From Pseudorasbora parva (taxonomy: Eukaryota > Chordata > Actinopteri > Cypriniformes > Gobionidae): DNA of 64,000 bases. The translations under genes and the position numbers were made by a program. The first letter of the stretch is position 1. Each line of letters begins with the position of its first letter. The stretch spans positions 21,805,207 through 21,869,206 of the forward strand of contig NC_090183.1 of the NCBI RefSeq assembly GCF_024679245.1, in the 5' to 3' direction. This document shows, one piece after another, positions 55,801-64,000 of the stretch. The notes beneath the pieces were generated by a model that searched no databases, was not told where the DNA came from, and saw only the letters and a program-made list of their open reading frames with translations.

Positions 55801-56417
55801 GCAATGTTGCTCAGTGTTGAATCAATTACGCATGACGTTAATGGAATGGTTAACTGAACTGTAAAACGATTGTCATAGGTTAGTCATAGTCGGTGTTTCA
55901 AATGAATAGTTGTGAAATATATAACAAATTCTTGTCTAGATTTGTATCGCCATTGTTAATTACGGGAAATATTACTCACCAAAATATTGAACTCTGGGTG
56001 TGGTATGAAGGGCTTTGTTCAGTGAATAATACTGCATAACTTAAAACTATGAAACTAGCCATAGACAGAAAACAGTCAATCTAATTAAAGAAAAATGAGT
56101 CATGCATTCTTGCCATTAAGAGGGCAACTTTTTTATATCCTGTTTTTAAAAGATTAGAGAATCAGGCACGCACTAAATTATTGTAGACTTTCAATGTTAG
56201 ATTCTGTTGAGATGTGTCATGAAAAAGCATTGTTAGCACAGGTTGCTAGAAGATTGGTAGAATCTGTTACATTAGTCCTCAGTACTTGTTTTCTGTACAC
56301 AGGAGAGAACGACATCTAATGAGAAGCAGAGAGATGTGAGAATCGTCAGCACGTGTCAACAGAGTAGAAACCCTCTGTGGGTCAGTGTGGAAGACAACAA
56401 CAGCACAGCACTGGACA
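39323..56417 (+). CDS. card14: card14, 17 coding exons (CARD, coiled coil, PDZ, SH3; GUK not in window)
   Basis: CARMA2-type scaffold. With BCL10 and MALT1 it activates NF-kB, chiefly in epithelia. Coding joins: 39323-39533, 40100-40237, 40456-40662, 40970-41088, 41779-41931, 42059-42178, 43987-44112, 44248-44397, 44485-44595, 45091-45209, 46380-46429, 49875-49935, 50026-50242, 52893-53019, 54841-55078, 55616-55679, 56303-56417. All splice phases agree, giving 775 codons with no stop. CARD is about 10-107, coiled coil 120-410, linker 410-530, PDZ about 540-635, SH3 about 645-720. CARD14 rather than CARD9/10/11 is favoured by matches such as FQGEMLLNQLQVIGGNKTG and SGDSFYIRVNM and by the ccdc40 neighbour. 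Human CARD14 has about 1000 residues; the missing ~230 are the GUK-like end. Introns hold many transposons. Confidence 0.93.
39738..39990. mobile_element. Short inverted-repeat element in card14 intron 1
   Basis: Left: gtgataattcactcttatgt then tgtcccaaacctg. Right: gggtttgaaatgacatgagg then gtgagcaatttttt. Same family as the outer shell at 22990-26510. Confidence 0.65.
40100..40237 (+). CDS. card14: card14 exon 2: CARD, second half
   Basis: SHMLDMLHIQGRNGAMALLE to SIEPSGFSG; the last CARD helices and the start of the linker. Acceptor ttctgcag, donor gtcagt. Confidence 0.92.
40456..40662 (+). CDS. card14: card14 exon 3: coiled-coil start
   Basis: GLINYTELTEYLVSAVSSM to QLRSHLD; heptad pattern begins. 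The acceptor is tttccag and the donor gtgtgc is weak but phase-consistent. Confidence 0.9.
40970..41088 (+). CDS. card14: card14 exon 4: coiled coil
   Basis: LNRKLLKLKDEKCDLYVRY to RNRDLQLE; the RDLQLE end is typical of CARMA proteins. Donor gtaagg. Confidence 0.92.
41779..41931 (+). CDS. card14: card14 exon 5: coiled coil
   Basis: IYQLQCDLRKSQKETD to LLETEIFSP, phase 0 at both ends. Acceptor ttctacag, donor gtgaat. Confidence 0.88.
42059..42178 (+). CDS. card14: card14 exon 6: coiled coil
   Basis: VQQDILENDLKETETRRLE to LQQEKEE; 40 codons. Acceptor taatcag, donor gtaaaa. Confidence 0.9.
42450..42521. repeat. (AT)n microsatellite in card14 intron 6
   Basis: About 36 AT units. Confidence 0.95.
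43272..43811 (+). mobile_element. LINE 3'-UTR fragment in card14 intron 6
   Basis: 5'-truncated copy of the 26598-30440 family in + orientation, ending gcgctatataaataaaattg followed by attg repeats to 43811. Confidence 0.85.
43987..44112 (+). CDS. card14: card14 exon 7: coiled coil
   Basis: LLEEKDYLALEVEKLTVDC to QAERDK; the C-x-x-Y (CEMY) stretch matches CARD11/14. Acceptor tttttag, donor gtcagt. Confidence 0.92.
44248..44397 (+). CDS. card14: card14 exon 8: end of coiled coil
   Basis: AYLSRDEAQAQIARSLAEKD to RRENSR; the SRDEAQ stretch is a CARMA family signature. Acceptor tttacag, donor gtaaaa. Confidence 0.92.
44485..44595 (+). CDS. card14: card14 exon 9: linker
   Basis: ERKFSCESSEDPPSSPPPRR to PESFSSFE; Ser/Pro-rich regulatory linker. 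Acceptor tttttag, donor gtacat. Confidence 0.85.
45091..45209 (+). CDS. card14: card14 exon 10: linker
   Basis: FSDEVIHSINSNQVEPPCAE to IDIEDIY, ending phase 2. Acceptor ttttacag, donor gtaagt. Confidence 0.82.
45400..45690 (+). other. Possible solo LTR fragment in card14 intron 10
   Basis: Contains ctataaagctgcaattggat followed by cctctacttctcag and gttaca, reminiscent of an LTR 3' end. The borders and a target duplication could not be defined. Confidence 0.25.
46380..46429 (+). CDS. card14: card14 exon 11: linker
   Basis: 50 bp: SSQELTDDSSDYVIIPK. The acceptor is a tandem cagcag, so a one-serine variant is possible. Donor gtactg. Confidence 0.8.
46774..49400 (-). mobile_element. Tc1-like transposon in card14 intron 11, split by a hAT
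   Basis: Minus-strand transposase remnants: MGRGSPIPPM start (about 49343), SSSTVNNIIQGFRESRTISV, then LMVWGCMSMCGMGN and NARPHTA (48600), then, beyond the hAT insertion, KWPACSPDLSPIKNIW (about 47180). These correspond to the paired DNA-binding and DDE parts of a Tc1 transposase. Many stops and frameshifts. The left end carries tgattccaaaaaagttggga, a familiar fish Tc1 repeat terminus; the exact right end is unclear. Confidence 0.8.
47213..48574 (+). mobile_element. hAT element with 8-bp target duplication
   Basis: Ends cagcctttctcaaa and the inverted tttgagaaaggctg. Perfect TSD TTCTAGAC at 47205-47212 and 48575-48582. It inserted into the Tc1 element. Near 48353 an ATG opens MDRFLKRKAP, the N-terminus of a BED-type hAT transposase, but the frame breaks after about 35 codons. 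Internally deleted and non-autonomous. Confidence 0.92.
49875..49935 (+). CDS. card14: card14 exon 12: linker
   Basis: 61 bp: GNHLSDSLSPTSLAKRSPTD. Phase links 11 and 13. The preceding intron holds a Tc1 element split by a hAT. Confidence 0.8.
50026..50242 (+). CDS. card14: card14 exon 13: PDZ, first part
   Basis: FTRASAPPFLMRSRPQALR, then FQGEMLLNQLQVIGGNKTG, VFVHHVMEGSSAHNSG and SPGTQILQ; clear PDZ strands matching CARD14. Donor gtgaga. Confidence 0.93.
50759..52640 (-). mobile_element. THAP-type element remnant in card14 intron 13
   Basis: TTAA at 50755-50758 is followed by aggtgtcctagaatgatttg. The minus strand 52554-52288 encodes the later half of a THAP-like domain (FHSLPIVECQQSWL, FICSAHF, TTESLSN). 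The N-terminal cysteines and AVP tail are not clear. A matching right terminus was not found, so the right border is approximate. Confidence 0.5.
50838..51568. mobile_element. TTAA-flanked MITE in card14 intron 13
   Basis: Ends agggttacttcagcg and the inverted cgctgaagtaccctt. TTAA on both sides (50834-50837 and 51569-51572). Non-coding. It lies inside the THAP-type remnant. A half copy lies at 59850-60314. Confidence 0.8.
52893..53019 (+). CDS. card14: card14 exon 14: PDZ, second part
   Basis: LKYEQEQRAVQMDLEDTTME to HITLRPSQD; the DLEDTTMEEAL helix closes the PDZ. Acceptor atttgtag, donor gtaaga. Confidence 0.92.
53863..54035. repeat. Large inverted repeat in card14 intron 14
   Basis: tttataaaggtatcattatg then ttacttgttggggcacatga and ctattaacta pair with their inverse at 53965-54031 (tagttaatagtcatgtgccc, caacaagtaaagcc, acataatgacacctttata). 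The arms are about 60 bp around a ~45-bp loop. Probably a MITE. Confidence 0.8.
54841..55078 (+). CDS. card14: card14 exon 15: SH3
   Basis: AYENLLQQLKNGEVMSGDSF, then YIRVNMTLSGD, CNDIVHVTNTHH and GALPNYY. A MAGUK-type SH3. Acceptor cttctag, donor gtagta. Confidence 0.93.
55616..55679 (+). CDS. card14: card14 exon 16: SH3-GUK hinge
   Basis: RAQRLLIRAIEDMTYPNKTH RK follows the SH3; the RAQ-LI start is shared with CARD11/14. Acceptor tttttcag, donor gtgagt. Confidence 0.9.
56303..56417 (+). CDS. card14: card14 exon 17: hinge, last exon visible
   Basis: ERTSNEKQRDVRIVSTCQQ to NNSTALD. The RIVS stretch matches the pre-GUK hinge of CARD14. The donor is a|gttagt; without splicing the frame ends at once in AGT TAG. 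Confidence 0.85.
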
Positions 56418-56706
56418 GTTAGTACAAAACAAACTCACTCATCTGTTTTAGTTATAGGCATAGAAAACATAAGGAATTTCTGATTCTTCATAGTTCCATT
56501 AATAATTATTTTAGTAAAGGAAATATTTTGGAAATTATTGTTTTGCTCAGTCGCTTTGGTACATTTCTTGAATCATCCTTGACATTTGCAAAACATTAAG
56601 TGCATTTCTCAAAACAATTCGTACAAATAGCAAAACATCATGGATTACCTGCAAAAGCCAGTCTCTTGCTCAAAATCCGTAGTTCATCTCTCAAAAGTAA
56701 ATATAC

Positions 56707-59700
56707 ACTCACCTGAAGGATTATTAGGAACACCTGTTCAATTTCTCAGTAATCAATCAATCAATCGATCAACTTTATTTATATAGCACTTTTACAATCA
56801 CGATTGTGTCAAAGCAGCTTCACAGTGTCAAACAGGATAATATTGCAACAAAATTAGATTTGGCTGTACTGGAGAAAACAGTGATGTTATAAGCTTATTT
56901 TAATTTATCATATAGCGACAATGTTGGCATATCAGTATTATAGTTTATAGAATTAAATAAAACCTAATTCATAAATTTTATTTGTATAATTAGTTGAATA
57001 ACTTTGATCATAATTTTAGTGTCCCAAAATTTTAGTGTCCCCAACTGAGCAAGCCAAGCCAAAGGCGACAGTGGCAAGGAACCAAAACTCCATCAGGGCA
57101 TGATGGAGAAAAATAAACCTTGGGAGAAACCAGACTTAGTCGGGGTGCCAGTTCTCCTCTGGCCTATTAACACACCGTGTATGATTATTATTCTGGCAAC
57201 CTTACAGGTCAGAAATCATATTAGATCGGAATATTCAAAATTTCAGGGTATCACGGAAGAGACAGGTTTATTTATGATGGGGCGTCGATTACACAAGAGT
57301 ATGAATACATGAAAGATCGGAGTTATTGAGCCTGAGACGGGTTTTGAGCATGACGTGCCGGTGAGGCAAATTCGGAGGAGACACCATTTGACACGGCTCA
57401 GCAGACACTCCAGGATGCGTTGGTCATGTCCAGGCAGGTCCACCATCCGATCCGGACAGGATCCAGATCCGGGATAAACCTCGGGAAAAACAGGGAGACT
57501 AACATTAGTGTTAATGCCACTCTTTTTATGATGTAACGAGTACATCAGGTGTTATGGGAAGTGTTCCCAGTTCCGGCTGACCTAGTTAATGCAGCCTAAC
57601 AATAAGTCAATTGATTTGAATAATGAAAGTTAAAAATGTTCTATGTGTATGCCATAGTAAAGAGATGTGTTTTTAGTCTAGATTTAAACTGACAGAGTGT
57701 GTCTGCTTCCCGAACAATGCTAGGAAGACTATTACAGAGTTTAGGTGCTAAATAGGAAAAGGATCGACCGCCTGCAGTTGATTTAGATATTCTAGGTATT
57801 ATCAACTGGCCAGAGTTTTGAGACCGCAATAGACGTGATGGAGTATAATGTGTTAAGAGCTCGCTTAAGTACTGGGGAGTTAAACCATTCAGTGCTTTGT
57901 AAGTAAGAAGCAAGATTTTAAAATGTATGCGATGTTTAATAGGGAGCCAGTGCAGTGTTGACAGAACTGGACTAATATGATCATACTTCCTGGTTCTAGT
58001 AAGAACTCAAGCTGCTGTGTTTTGGACCAGCTGGAGTTTGTTTATTAAGCGAGCAGGGCAACCACCCAGTAGAGCATTACAATAATCTAACCTTGAGCTC
58101 ATGAATGCATGTACTAACTGTTCAGCATTTTGCATTGAGAGCATGTGCCGTAATTTAGATATATTTTTAAGATGGTAGAATGCGGTTTTACAGATGCTAG
58201 AAACGTGGCTTTCAAATGAAAGATTGGTATCAAAGAGCACACCCAGGTTCCTCACTGATGAAGAGGGCTTGACAGAGCAGTCATCAAGTGTTAGACAGTA
58301 TTCTAGGTTACTACTTGTGGAGCTTTTCTGCCCAATAATTAAAAATTCAGTTTTATCTGAATTAAGTTGCAGGAAATTACTATTCATCAGCTATGCATTC
58401 CGTTAATCTTGTGAATTGGTAGGTTTCGTCAGGGCGTGAGGAAATATAGAGCTGAGTATCGTCAGCATAACAATGAAAACTAACGCCATGCTTCCTAATG
58501 ATATCTCCCAGTGGTAGCATATACAGGGTGAAAAGCAACGGTCCTAACACTGAGCCTTGCGGTACCCCATACTGAACTTGTGATCGGTGTGACATCTCTT
58601 CATTTACTGCTACAAACTGATAACAGTCAGATAAGTACGATTTAAACTATGCCAATGCAGTTCCACTAATGCCAACATAATTTTCGAGTATATTCAGAAG
58701 AATATTGTGATCGATAGTATCGAATGCAGCGCTAAGATCGAGTAACACTAATAGAGAGATACAACCATGATCAGATGATAAGAGTAAATCATTTGTAACT
58801 CTTATTAGATGCAATTATCTAATCAACCAATCACATGGCAGTTGCTTCAATACATTTAGGGGTGTGGTCCTGGTCAAGACAATCTCCTGAACTCCAAACT
58901 GAATGTCAGAATGGCAAAGAAAGGTGATTTAAGCAATTTTAAGCTTGGCATAGTTGTTGGTGCCAGACAGGCCGGTCTGAGGATTTCACAATCTGCTCAG
59001 TTACTGGTATTTTCACGCACAACCATTTCTAGGGTTTACAAAGAATGGCGTAAAAAGGGAAAAAAAATCTAGTATGCAGCAGTCCTATTGGCGAAAATGC
59101 CTTGTTGATGCTAGAGGTCAGAGGAGAATGGGCAGACTGATTCAAGCTGATAGAAGAGCAACTTTGACTGAAATAACCACTCATTACAACCAAGGTATGC
59201 AGCAAAGGATTTGTGAAGCCACAACACACACAACCTTGTGGCAGGTGGGCTACAACAGCAGAAGACCCCTCTGGGTACCACTCATCTCCACTAAAAATGG
59301 GGAAAAGAGGCTACAATTTGCACAAGCTCACCAAAATTGGACAGTTGAAGACTGGAAAAATGTTGCCTGGTCTGATGAGTCTTGATTTCTGTTGAGACAT
59401 TCAGATGGTAGAGTCAGAAATTGACATAAACAGAATGAGAACATGGATCCATCATGCCTTGTTACCACTGTGCAGGCGGCTGGTGGTGGTGTAATGGTGT
59501 GGGAAATGTTTTCTTGGCAGACTTTAGGCCCCTTAGTGCCATTGTTTCTGACCATTTCCATGTTTTTTTGGCCACCATGTACCCATCCTCTGATGGCCAC
59601 TTCCAGCAGGATAATGCACCATGTCACAAAGCTCGATCCATTTCAAATTGGTTTCTTGAACATGACAATGCGTTTTCTGTACTAAAATGGCCCCCCCAGT

Positions 59701-59819
59701 CACCAGATCTCAACCCAATAGAACATCTTTGGGATGTGGTGGAACGGGAACTTCGTGCCCTGAATGTGCATCCCACAAATCTCCATCAACTGCAAGATGC
59801 TATCCTATCTGAATGCTGA
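56707..59819 (+). mobile_element. Tc1-like transposon downstream of card14 exon 17, split by a LINE
   Basis: Starts cactcacctgaaggattatt then aggaacacctgttcaatttc (56707-56746), the terminal repeat. It resumes at about 58809 with atgcaattatctaatcaacc. The transposase (ATG 58914) shows SNFKLGIVVGARQAG, SRTTISRVYKEW, then AWSDES, QQDNAPCHKARS and SPDLNPIEHLWD, the DD34E triad of Tc1. It has several stops and is cut off after AILSEC at 59819, so the right terminal repeat is lost. Confidence 0.88.
56747..58806 (-). mobile_element. 5'-truncated LINE inserted in the Tc1 element
   Basis: Same family as 26598-30440 and very similar to it. The tail is caatcaatcaatcgatcaac. Coding remnants on the minus strand: [11 protein letters not shown] (about 58470), [15 protein letters not shown] (58387), SRLDYCNALL, then LHWLPI and the C-terminus to 57641. 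A small deletion near 58390 and a frameshift near 58010 break the frame. The 5' end lies in RT at 58806. Confidence 0.88.
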
Positions 59820-59849
59820 ATGTTTGGCCAAATTCTAAAGACTACAGCC

Positions 59850-60314
59850 AGCAGAGGGAGCCATTTCCGCATGTTTTGAACCCGCGTACAGGGGATGGGA
59901 GATCTCACTCAGAGCTCAGCTCGCAGCTACAGGCACTCATTTAAACGGAGCTATTGTGAGAAATGTACGTCTTTTAACTTCTCAAATTATTTTCTATGAA
60001 AGTTAAGCTTGCAACGGCATGAACTGAAACGTGCCAGACTGAACTCGCGTTGTGAATGTATGCCGTGAGTGTAGTCGCGATTACCTCAGCTCTCATCATG
60101 AGAATTCAGCTCATTTATCTCACTCCTGCAGTTAGTGCTCAGTGCTGTGATACTCGCGCGGTGACTCACTCATTATATTGAACAGACACGTTCAGTTTTT
60201 AATTGAAGTGTCTTCTCCAACTAGAAGGCACCAAATTCAAAAATAATTTCACATTTCTACTATATTGATGACCCAGTTTAAATAATCATCTTCCCAGTGC
60301 TTAAGTACCCCTTT
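59850..60314. mobile_element. Half copy of the TTAA MITE
   Basis: Shares gtgccagactgaact, gaatgtatgcc, cagctctcatca and aaggcaccaaattcaaaaat with 50838-51568, and ends ttaagtacccctttaaagg. The left half is different or lost. Confidence 0.65.
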
Positions 60315-60870
60315 AAAGGAAGCAGAATTTAAATACAAGAACAATTCAAAGAAATTCATATACATGTCCATCTTGCCATAGCAGCTTCGAGAATCTTTAG
60401 TGTTGCAGGAAAGATTTTCAGACCAAAACAATGCAGACTCAATGACAACACATTTGAGGAGTGATTGAGCATTAGATGCATCAGTGTTGATAAGTGAGTT
60501 TTGCATTGGATTTATGATAACTGCATTTACAACAAATTTGTGTTATTTGATTACTTTAAAATGAAAATAACATTGGAACAAAACAAATTAAATGACATTG
60601 AGGGGGGTAATTTATTTCCCTGAAGAAGGGAACGGAGACCTTCGTCGGCCGACGAATTGGGATCTGATCTCAGAGACCTATCTACTTCGAGTATGTAAAA
60701 ACGAGCCAATCAGAGATTGGCATGTGATCCGCACATTCCACGCTCCGCTCCGCCCCGCAGCGCGGGTATAAATAGGAAGTGGAATGGCAGATCAATGCTT
60801 TTTTCTGCTGAGGAGCCGACTTAGTGACTTGGCTCCTAGCGGAAGCACAGCACCTGGTGACGGGACGTAC

Positions 60871-60985
60871 ATCTCTGTTCCCTTCTTCAGGGAACGAGGG
60901 TTACATACATAACCAAGACGTTCCCTTTAAGTCGGTCACGTTCGATGTACGTTGGACTTAGACCGACGAATTGGGATCCCTATTG
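60871..60985. repeat. Internal complementary region of DIRS copy 2
   Basis: gttcccttcttcagggaacg is the inverse of the left element end. ataaccaagacgttcccttt begins the half expected to match the unseen right end. gaccgacgaattgggatc repeats 60643-60660 directly. Confidence 0.7.
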
Positions 60986-61589
60986 AAAACGCCAGGATGC
61001 CCTTCCAGCGTCCTGCTTGAGCGCACTGGACCGTCTAGTATGGTACGGAAGTCAGGGCTCCAAGCAGGGAGATCAGTCACGGCTGTTTCTGCGAGACCCA
61101 CTCAGAGTGACTACTGAACGCTGGGAAAGCGTGCCCCAGCTGCGGAGCCACATCCTTCAGCGAAGGCCTGGTGGCGGAATATACATAAGGACTAACCTAG
61201 CAGGGTAGTGCAACATATGGAAGTCTCTTGGGTGGTTCCAACCTAATTGTAGGGGGGAAAGAACACACCCAGAGACGACAGAGCGAGCTCTGTCAAGGGA
61301 AAGAAACGGAGCTAGCCGTTAGGCTAGCTGGTACCGTGGAGAATACACATATGGGGTTGCCGTGAGGGAACCGCTACATATGTGACCCAGCCTACAGCCA
61401 CGTTCCACAAGCATACGGGTGCAGGCCAGACGGTCCGCAATGTCTGTGCAACACCGTAGGGGTGACGGAGGAGCTCGACAGGGTTAACCATTTTACCGGG
61501 GAACACAACTGGAGACAATAGACTCACGTATCCGGCCCAGAGGGCGGGAGTGGCGTTGCAAGCCGACACTTAGAATGGGGCACTTAGCG

Positions 61590-62437
61590 CTACTGGCCAC
61601 TTGGGGCGAGAATGCGGGAAGATACCGGCTCTACGCGGAGGCTATAGAATCTAGCGAACGTGTTAGGTGTCGCCCAGCCTGCAGCTCTACAAATGTCTGT
61701 CAGCGAGGCACCTTGAGCCAGCGCCCAGGAGGATGCTACACTCCTTGTGGAGTGCGCTCGCAACCTGACAGGCAAGGCACGTCTTGGGACTGGTAAGCCA
61801 AGACTATAGCATCCACTATCCAGTGGGCTAACCTCTGCTTGGAGACAGCCTTTCCCTTCTGCTGGCCTCCGTAACAGACGAAGAGTTGCTCTGAGGTCCG
61901 AAAGCTTTGAGTCCGCTCAATGTAAGCGTGAAGAGGCTGGACCGGACACAACAAAGCCAGGGCTGGGTCTGCCTCCTCCAAAGGCAGCGCTTGCAGGTTC
62001 ACCTCCTTATCCCTAAAGGGAGTGGTGGGAACCTTGGGCAAGTATCCAGGCCGGGGTCTCAGGATAACGTGAGAGTTACCAGGCACGAATTCTAGGCACG
62101 ATTCGTTGACCGAAAGTGCATGCAGGTCCCATACCCTCTTAATGGAGGCCAATGCGGTCAGGAGCACCGTCTTCATTGACAAACTTTTAAGCTCAATTGA
62201 CTCCAAAGTCTCGAAGGGAGGGCTCTGAAGTGCGCTGAGCACTAGAGCTAAGTCCCAAGTTCTAACTAAGTTCGGGCGAGGAGGATTTAGTCTCCTCGCA
62301 CCTCTGAGGAACCTGACGATTAAGTCGTGCTTCCCTATGGACTTACCTTTGACTGCGTCGTGGTACGCCGCTATTGCGGCCACGTACACTTTGCCTTCGC
62401 TCCAACCCGTCTTGCAGGAAGGAAAGCACGACACCAT
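61590..62437 (-). pseudogene. Tyrosine recombinase of DIRS copy 2 (one frameshift)
   Basis: 62437-61736 reads KVYVAAIAAYHDAV, VRFLRGARRLNPP, SIKRVWDLHALSV and AHWIVDAIVLAY. After a frameshift near 61755 the C-terminal part (61775-61590) reads LRAHSTRSVASSWAL and GWATPNTFARFYSLRV, giving HxxR and the nucleophile Tyr. Such recombinases integrate circular DIRS DNA. The start is unclear. Confidence 0.82.
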
Positions 62438-62516
62438 TCGAACACCTTCGGGGGCTTCCCGGCGGGAAGAACACCACTCAACGAACAGGTTCCACTTCAG
62501 TGCATAGAGGTGCCAT

Positions 62517-62737
62517 GGCTTCTCCTATCACTGCTATGCTGATGACACTCAACTCTACTTCTCATTTCAGCCAGATGATCCTACAGTCAGTGTTCGTATC
62601 GCTGCCTGTCTAACAGACATTTCTGACTGGTTGAAGGAGCATCAGCTTCAACTCAATCTTGCAAAGACAGAATTACTTGTTTTTGATAAAAGCGTCTGCT
62701 AAATGATTAGATGTAAATGTAATGTAGAGGGGGCTCT
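62517..62737 (+). mobile_element. L2-type RT fragment fused to an L2/SINE tail
   Basis: The + strand reads [11 protein letters not shown] near 62527, then a stretch ending LNLAKTELLVF, and jumps at once into aaaagcgtctgctaaatga and atgtaaatgtaatgta, the tail. The ~250 codons and 3' UTR normally in between are missing. It splits the DIRS copy 2 coding region. Confidence 0.8.
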
Positions 62738-62769
62738 AGCTGAAGAGATGGTATCTACGACTGCTTGGA

Positions 62770-64000
62770 CTACCACAGTCCATCTAGAACCTCCGCGTCC
62801 CGTCCAGGGACCAGACATGAAGATTCCAGAGGTCTGGATGCGGGTGCCATAGAGTGCCCCGTCCCTGAGAAAGAAGGTCCTTCCTCAGGGGAATGGGCCA
62901 AGGAGGGGCTGTCGCAAGGAGAGTTAGTTCTGGGAACCAGGTCCGGTTGGGCCAGTAAGGCGCAACTAGCAAGACCTGCTCCTCGTCCTTCCTGACTTTG
63001 CACAAAGTCTGTGCAAGAAGGCTCACTGGGGGAAACGCATACTTGCGTAGGCACTGGGGCCAGCTGTGCGCCAGTGCATCTGTGCATCTGTGCCGAGGGT
63101 ACCGGGAATAGTACCACTGGCAATGGGTCGAGTCCAAAGAGGCAAACAGGTCTACCTGTGCGGCCCCGAACTGGTCCCATATCAGCTGGACCTGGGGGAT
63201 GGAGTCGCCACTCTCCAGAAGGTGCTGGCTGCCGCAACTGCATGCCCGTTGTACGTGGCCCCCCAGCCCATGGTAGAGGCATCCGTGAATAGCACAGCAT
63301 GCCTGGACACTTGTCGTGTCTGACCAAGGACTGAAAGTTTGACAGCAGTACGGAGTCAGTGGGACACGGTACTGGCCGCTCTGCCACGCCCACCTCAGAA
63401 CTCGGCCATGGAGCAAGTGCTGAAGCTGTCTCATATGAAGCAATCCGAGCGGCGTTACCGCGGCTGCAGTTGCCATATGCCCCAGGAGCCTCTGAAAGAG
63501 TTTCAGTTGGACCGCTGTCCTGCCTTTGAATGAATTCAAGCAGTTCAACACCGACCGGACTCGCTCCTCCGTGAGGCGCGCAGTCTGGTTGACCGAATCC
63601 AGCTCCATACCGAGGTAAGAGATTCTCTGTGTAGGACAGATCTTGCTCTTCTCTCGGTTGACCCGAATGCCCAACAGGCTGAGGTGACTGAGCACCATGT
63701 CCCTGTGTCCGCATAACTGCTCCCGCGACTGGGCGAGAAAGTTGAGAATGTGAATGCCGCGTTCTCGGAGTGGAACAATGGCTGCCTCCGCGACCTTCGT
63801 GAAGACGTGAGGCGAAAGGGACAGCCCGAAGTGCAGGACCTTGTACTGGTTTGCCTTCCCCTCGAACGCAAAATGTAGAAACGGTCTGTGTCAAGGGACA
63901 ATAGAGACATGAAAGTACGCATCCTTCAGGTCGATCGCTGTGAACCAATCTAGGGGACGGGTGCATTCGAAAATGCGTTTCTGTGTCAACATCCGGAACA
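62770..64000 (-). pseudogene. Reverse transcriptase / RNase H of DIRS copy 2 (partial)
   Basis: The frame 63698-62784 holds QRISYLGMELDSVNQTARL, TEERVRSVLN, FQRLLGHMATAAAV, then the segment QVDLFASLDSTHCQWYYS and PYWPNRTWFPELT typical of DIRS elements. Upstream, RT continues to the window edge (DLKDAYFHV-like sequence near 63930, FAFEGKANQYKVLPFG-like sequence near 63840) in shifted frames. It is partial at the right edge and truncated by the L2 insertion at its C-terminal side. Confidence 0.82.

Larger units (their letters stand above)
60617..64000 (-). mobile_element. DIRS-like element copy 2, runs off the window
   Basis: The left end (ttccctgaagaagggaacgg) is inverted in the internal region near 60875-60902 (ttcccttcttcaggga), as in DIRS copy 1. 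Moving right on the minus strand come a tyrosine recombinase (62437-61590) and RT/RNase H (from beyond 64000 to 62770). An L2 fragment is inserted between them (62517-62737). About 25 outermost bases of the left end are missing, judged from the longer copy in the internal region. The other terminal repeat lies outside. Confidence 0.85.

Noticed and set aside
56418..64000. Search for GUK-like exons of card14
   Set aside because: No frame resembling the GUK-like region (for example an LVPYTLV-type stretch) was found; the stretch is LINE, Tc1, MITE and DIRS sequence. Very short exons could be missed by eye.

Overview
The window is vertebrate nuclear DNA from a teleost, most probably a cyprinid. 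It has split genes with GT-AG introns, long CA/TG microsatellites, and a very high load of fish-type transposons (hAT, Tc1, TTAA-flanked THAP elements, DIRS, Ty3/gypsy, L2/CR1-group LINEs). No prokaryotic features were seen. Two host genes lie on the + strand. The 3' end of ccdc40 (last five coding exons, 3470-7888) encodes the C-terminal coiled coil of a ciliary axoneme ruler protein. card14 (17 coding exons seen, 39323-56417) encodes a CARD, coiled-coil, PDZ and SH3 scaffold; its guanylate-kinase-like exons are not visible and presumably lie beyond position 64000. From memory, both genes also lie in human 17q25.3, so conserved synteny supports both names.

Layout: 1-3469 is a ccdc40 intron full of simple and ~650-bp repeats. 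3470-7888 holds ccdc40 exons with a THAP-type transposon, a LINE tail and a palindromic MITE in its introns. 8354-10188 is a decayed LINE. 10189-15251 is a Ty3/gypsy element on the minus strand. 15775-16120 is a solo LTR. 16327-32467 appears to be a single hAT-like insertion that grew to 16 kb by nested insertions: a DIRS element (17658-22428), a nested set of inverted-repeat elements holding a THAP transposon (about 22990-26510), a LINE with an intact 970-codon ORF (26598-about 30440) and a second hAT (30479-32401). 33654-37918 is a second, internally deleted gypsy element. 37919-39322 is the card14 upstream region. The card14 introns hold a Tc1 element split by a hAT, further TTAA elements and LINE tails. 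56707-59819 is a Tc1 element split by a LINE. 60617-64000 is a second DIRS element running off the window.

The host genes do not form an operon or pathway with each other. The rest of the window is a layered record of transposition that can be ordered in time from target-site duplications. The most notable structures are two gypsy elements with integrase upstream of reverse transcriptase (Gmr1-like order), a DIRS element whose inverted terminal repeats and internal complementary region are both legible, and THAP-type transposons that retain the first exons of two apparently convergent genes.
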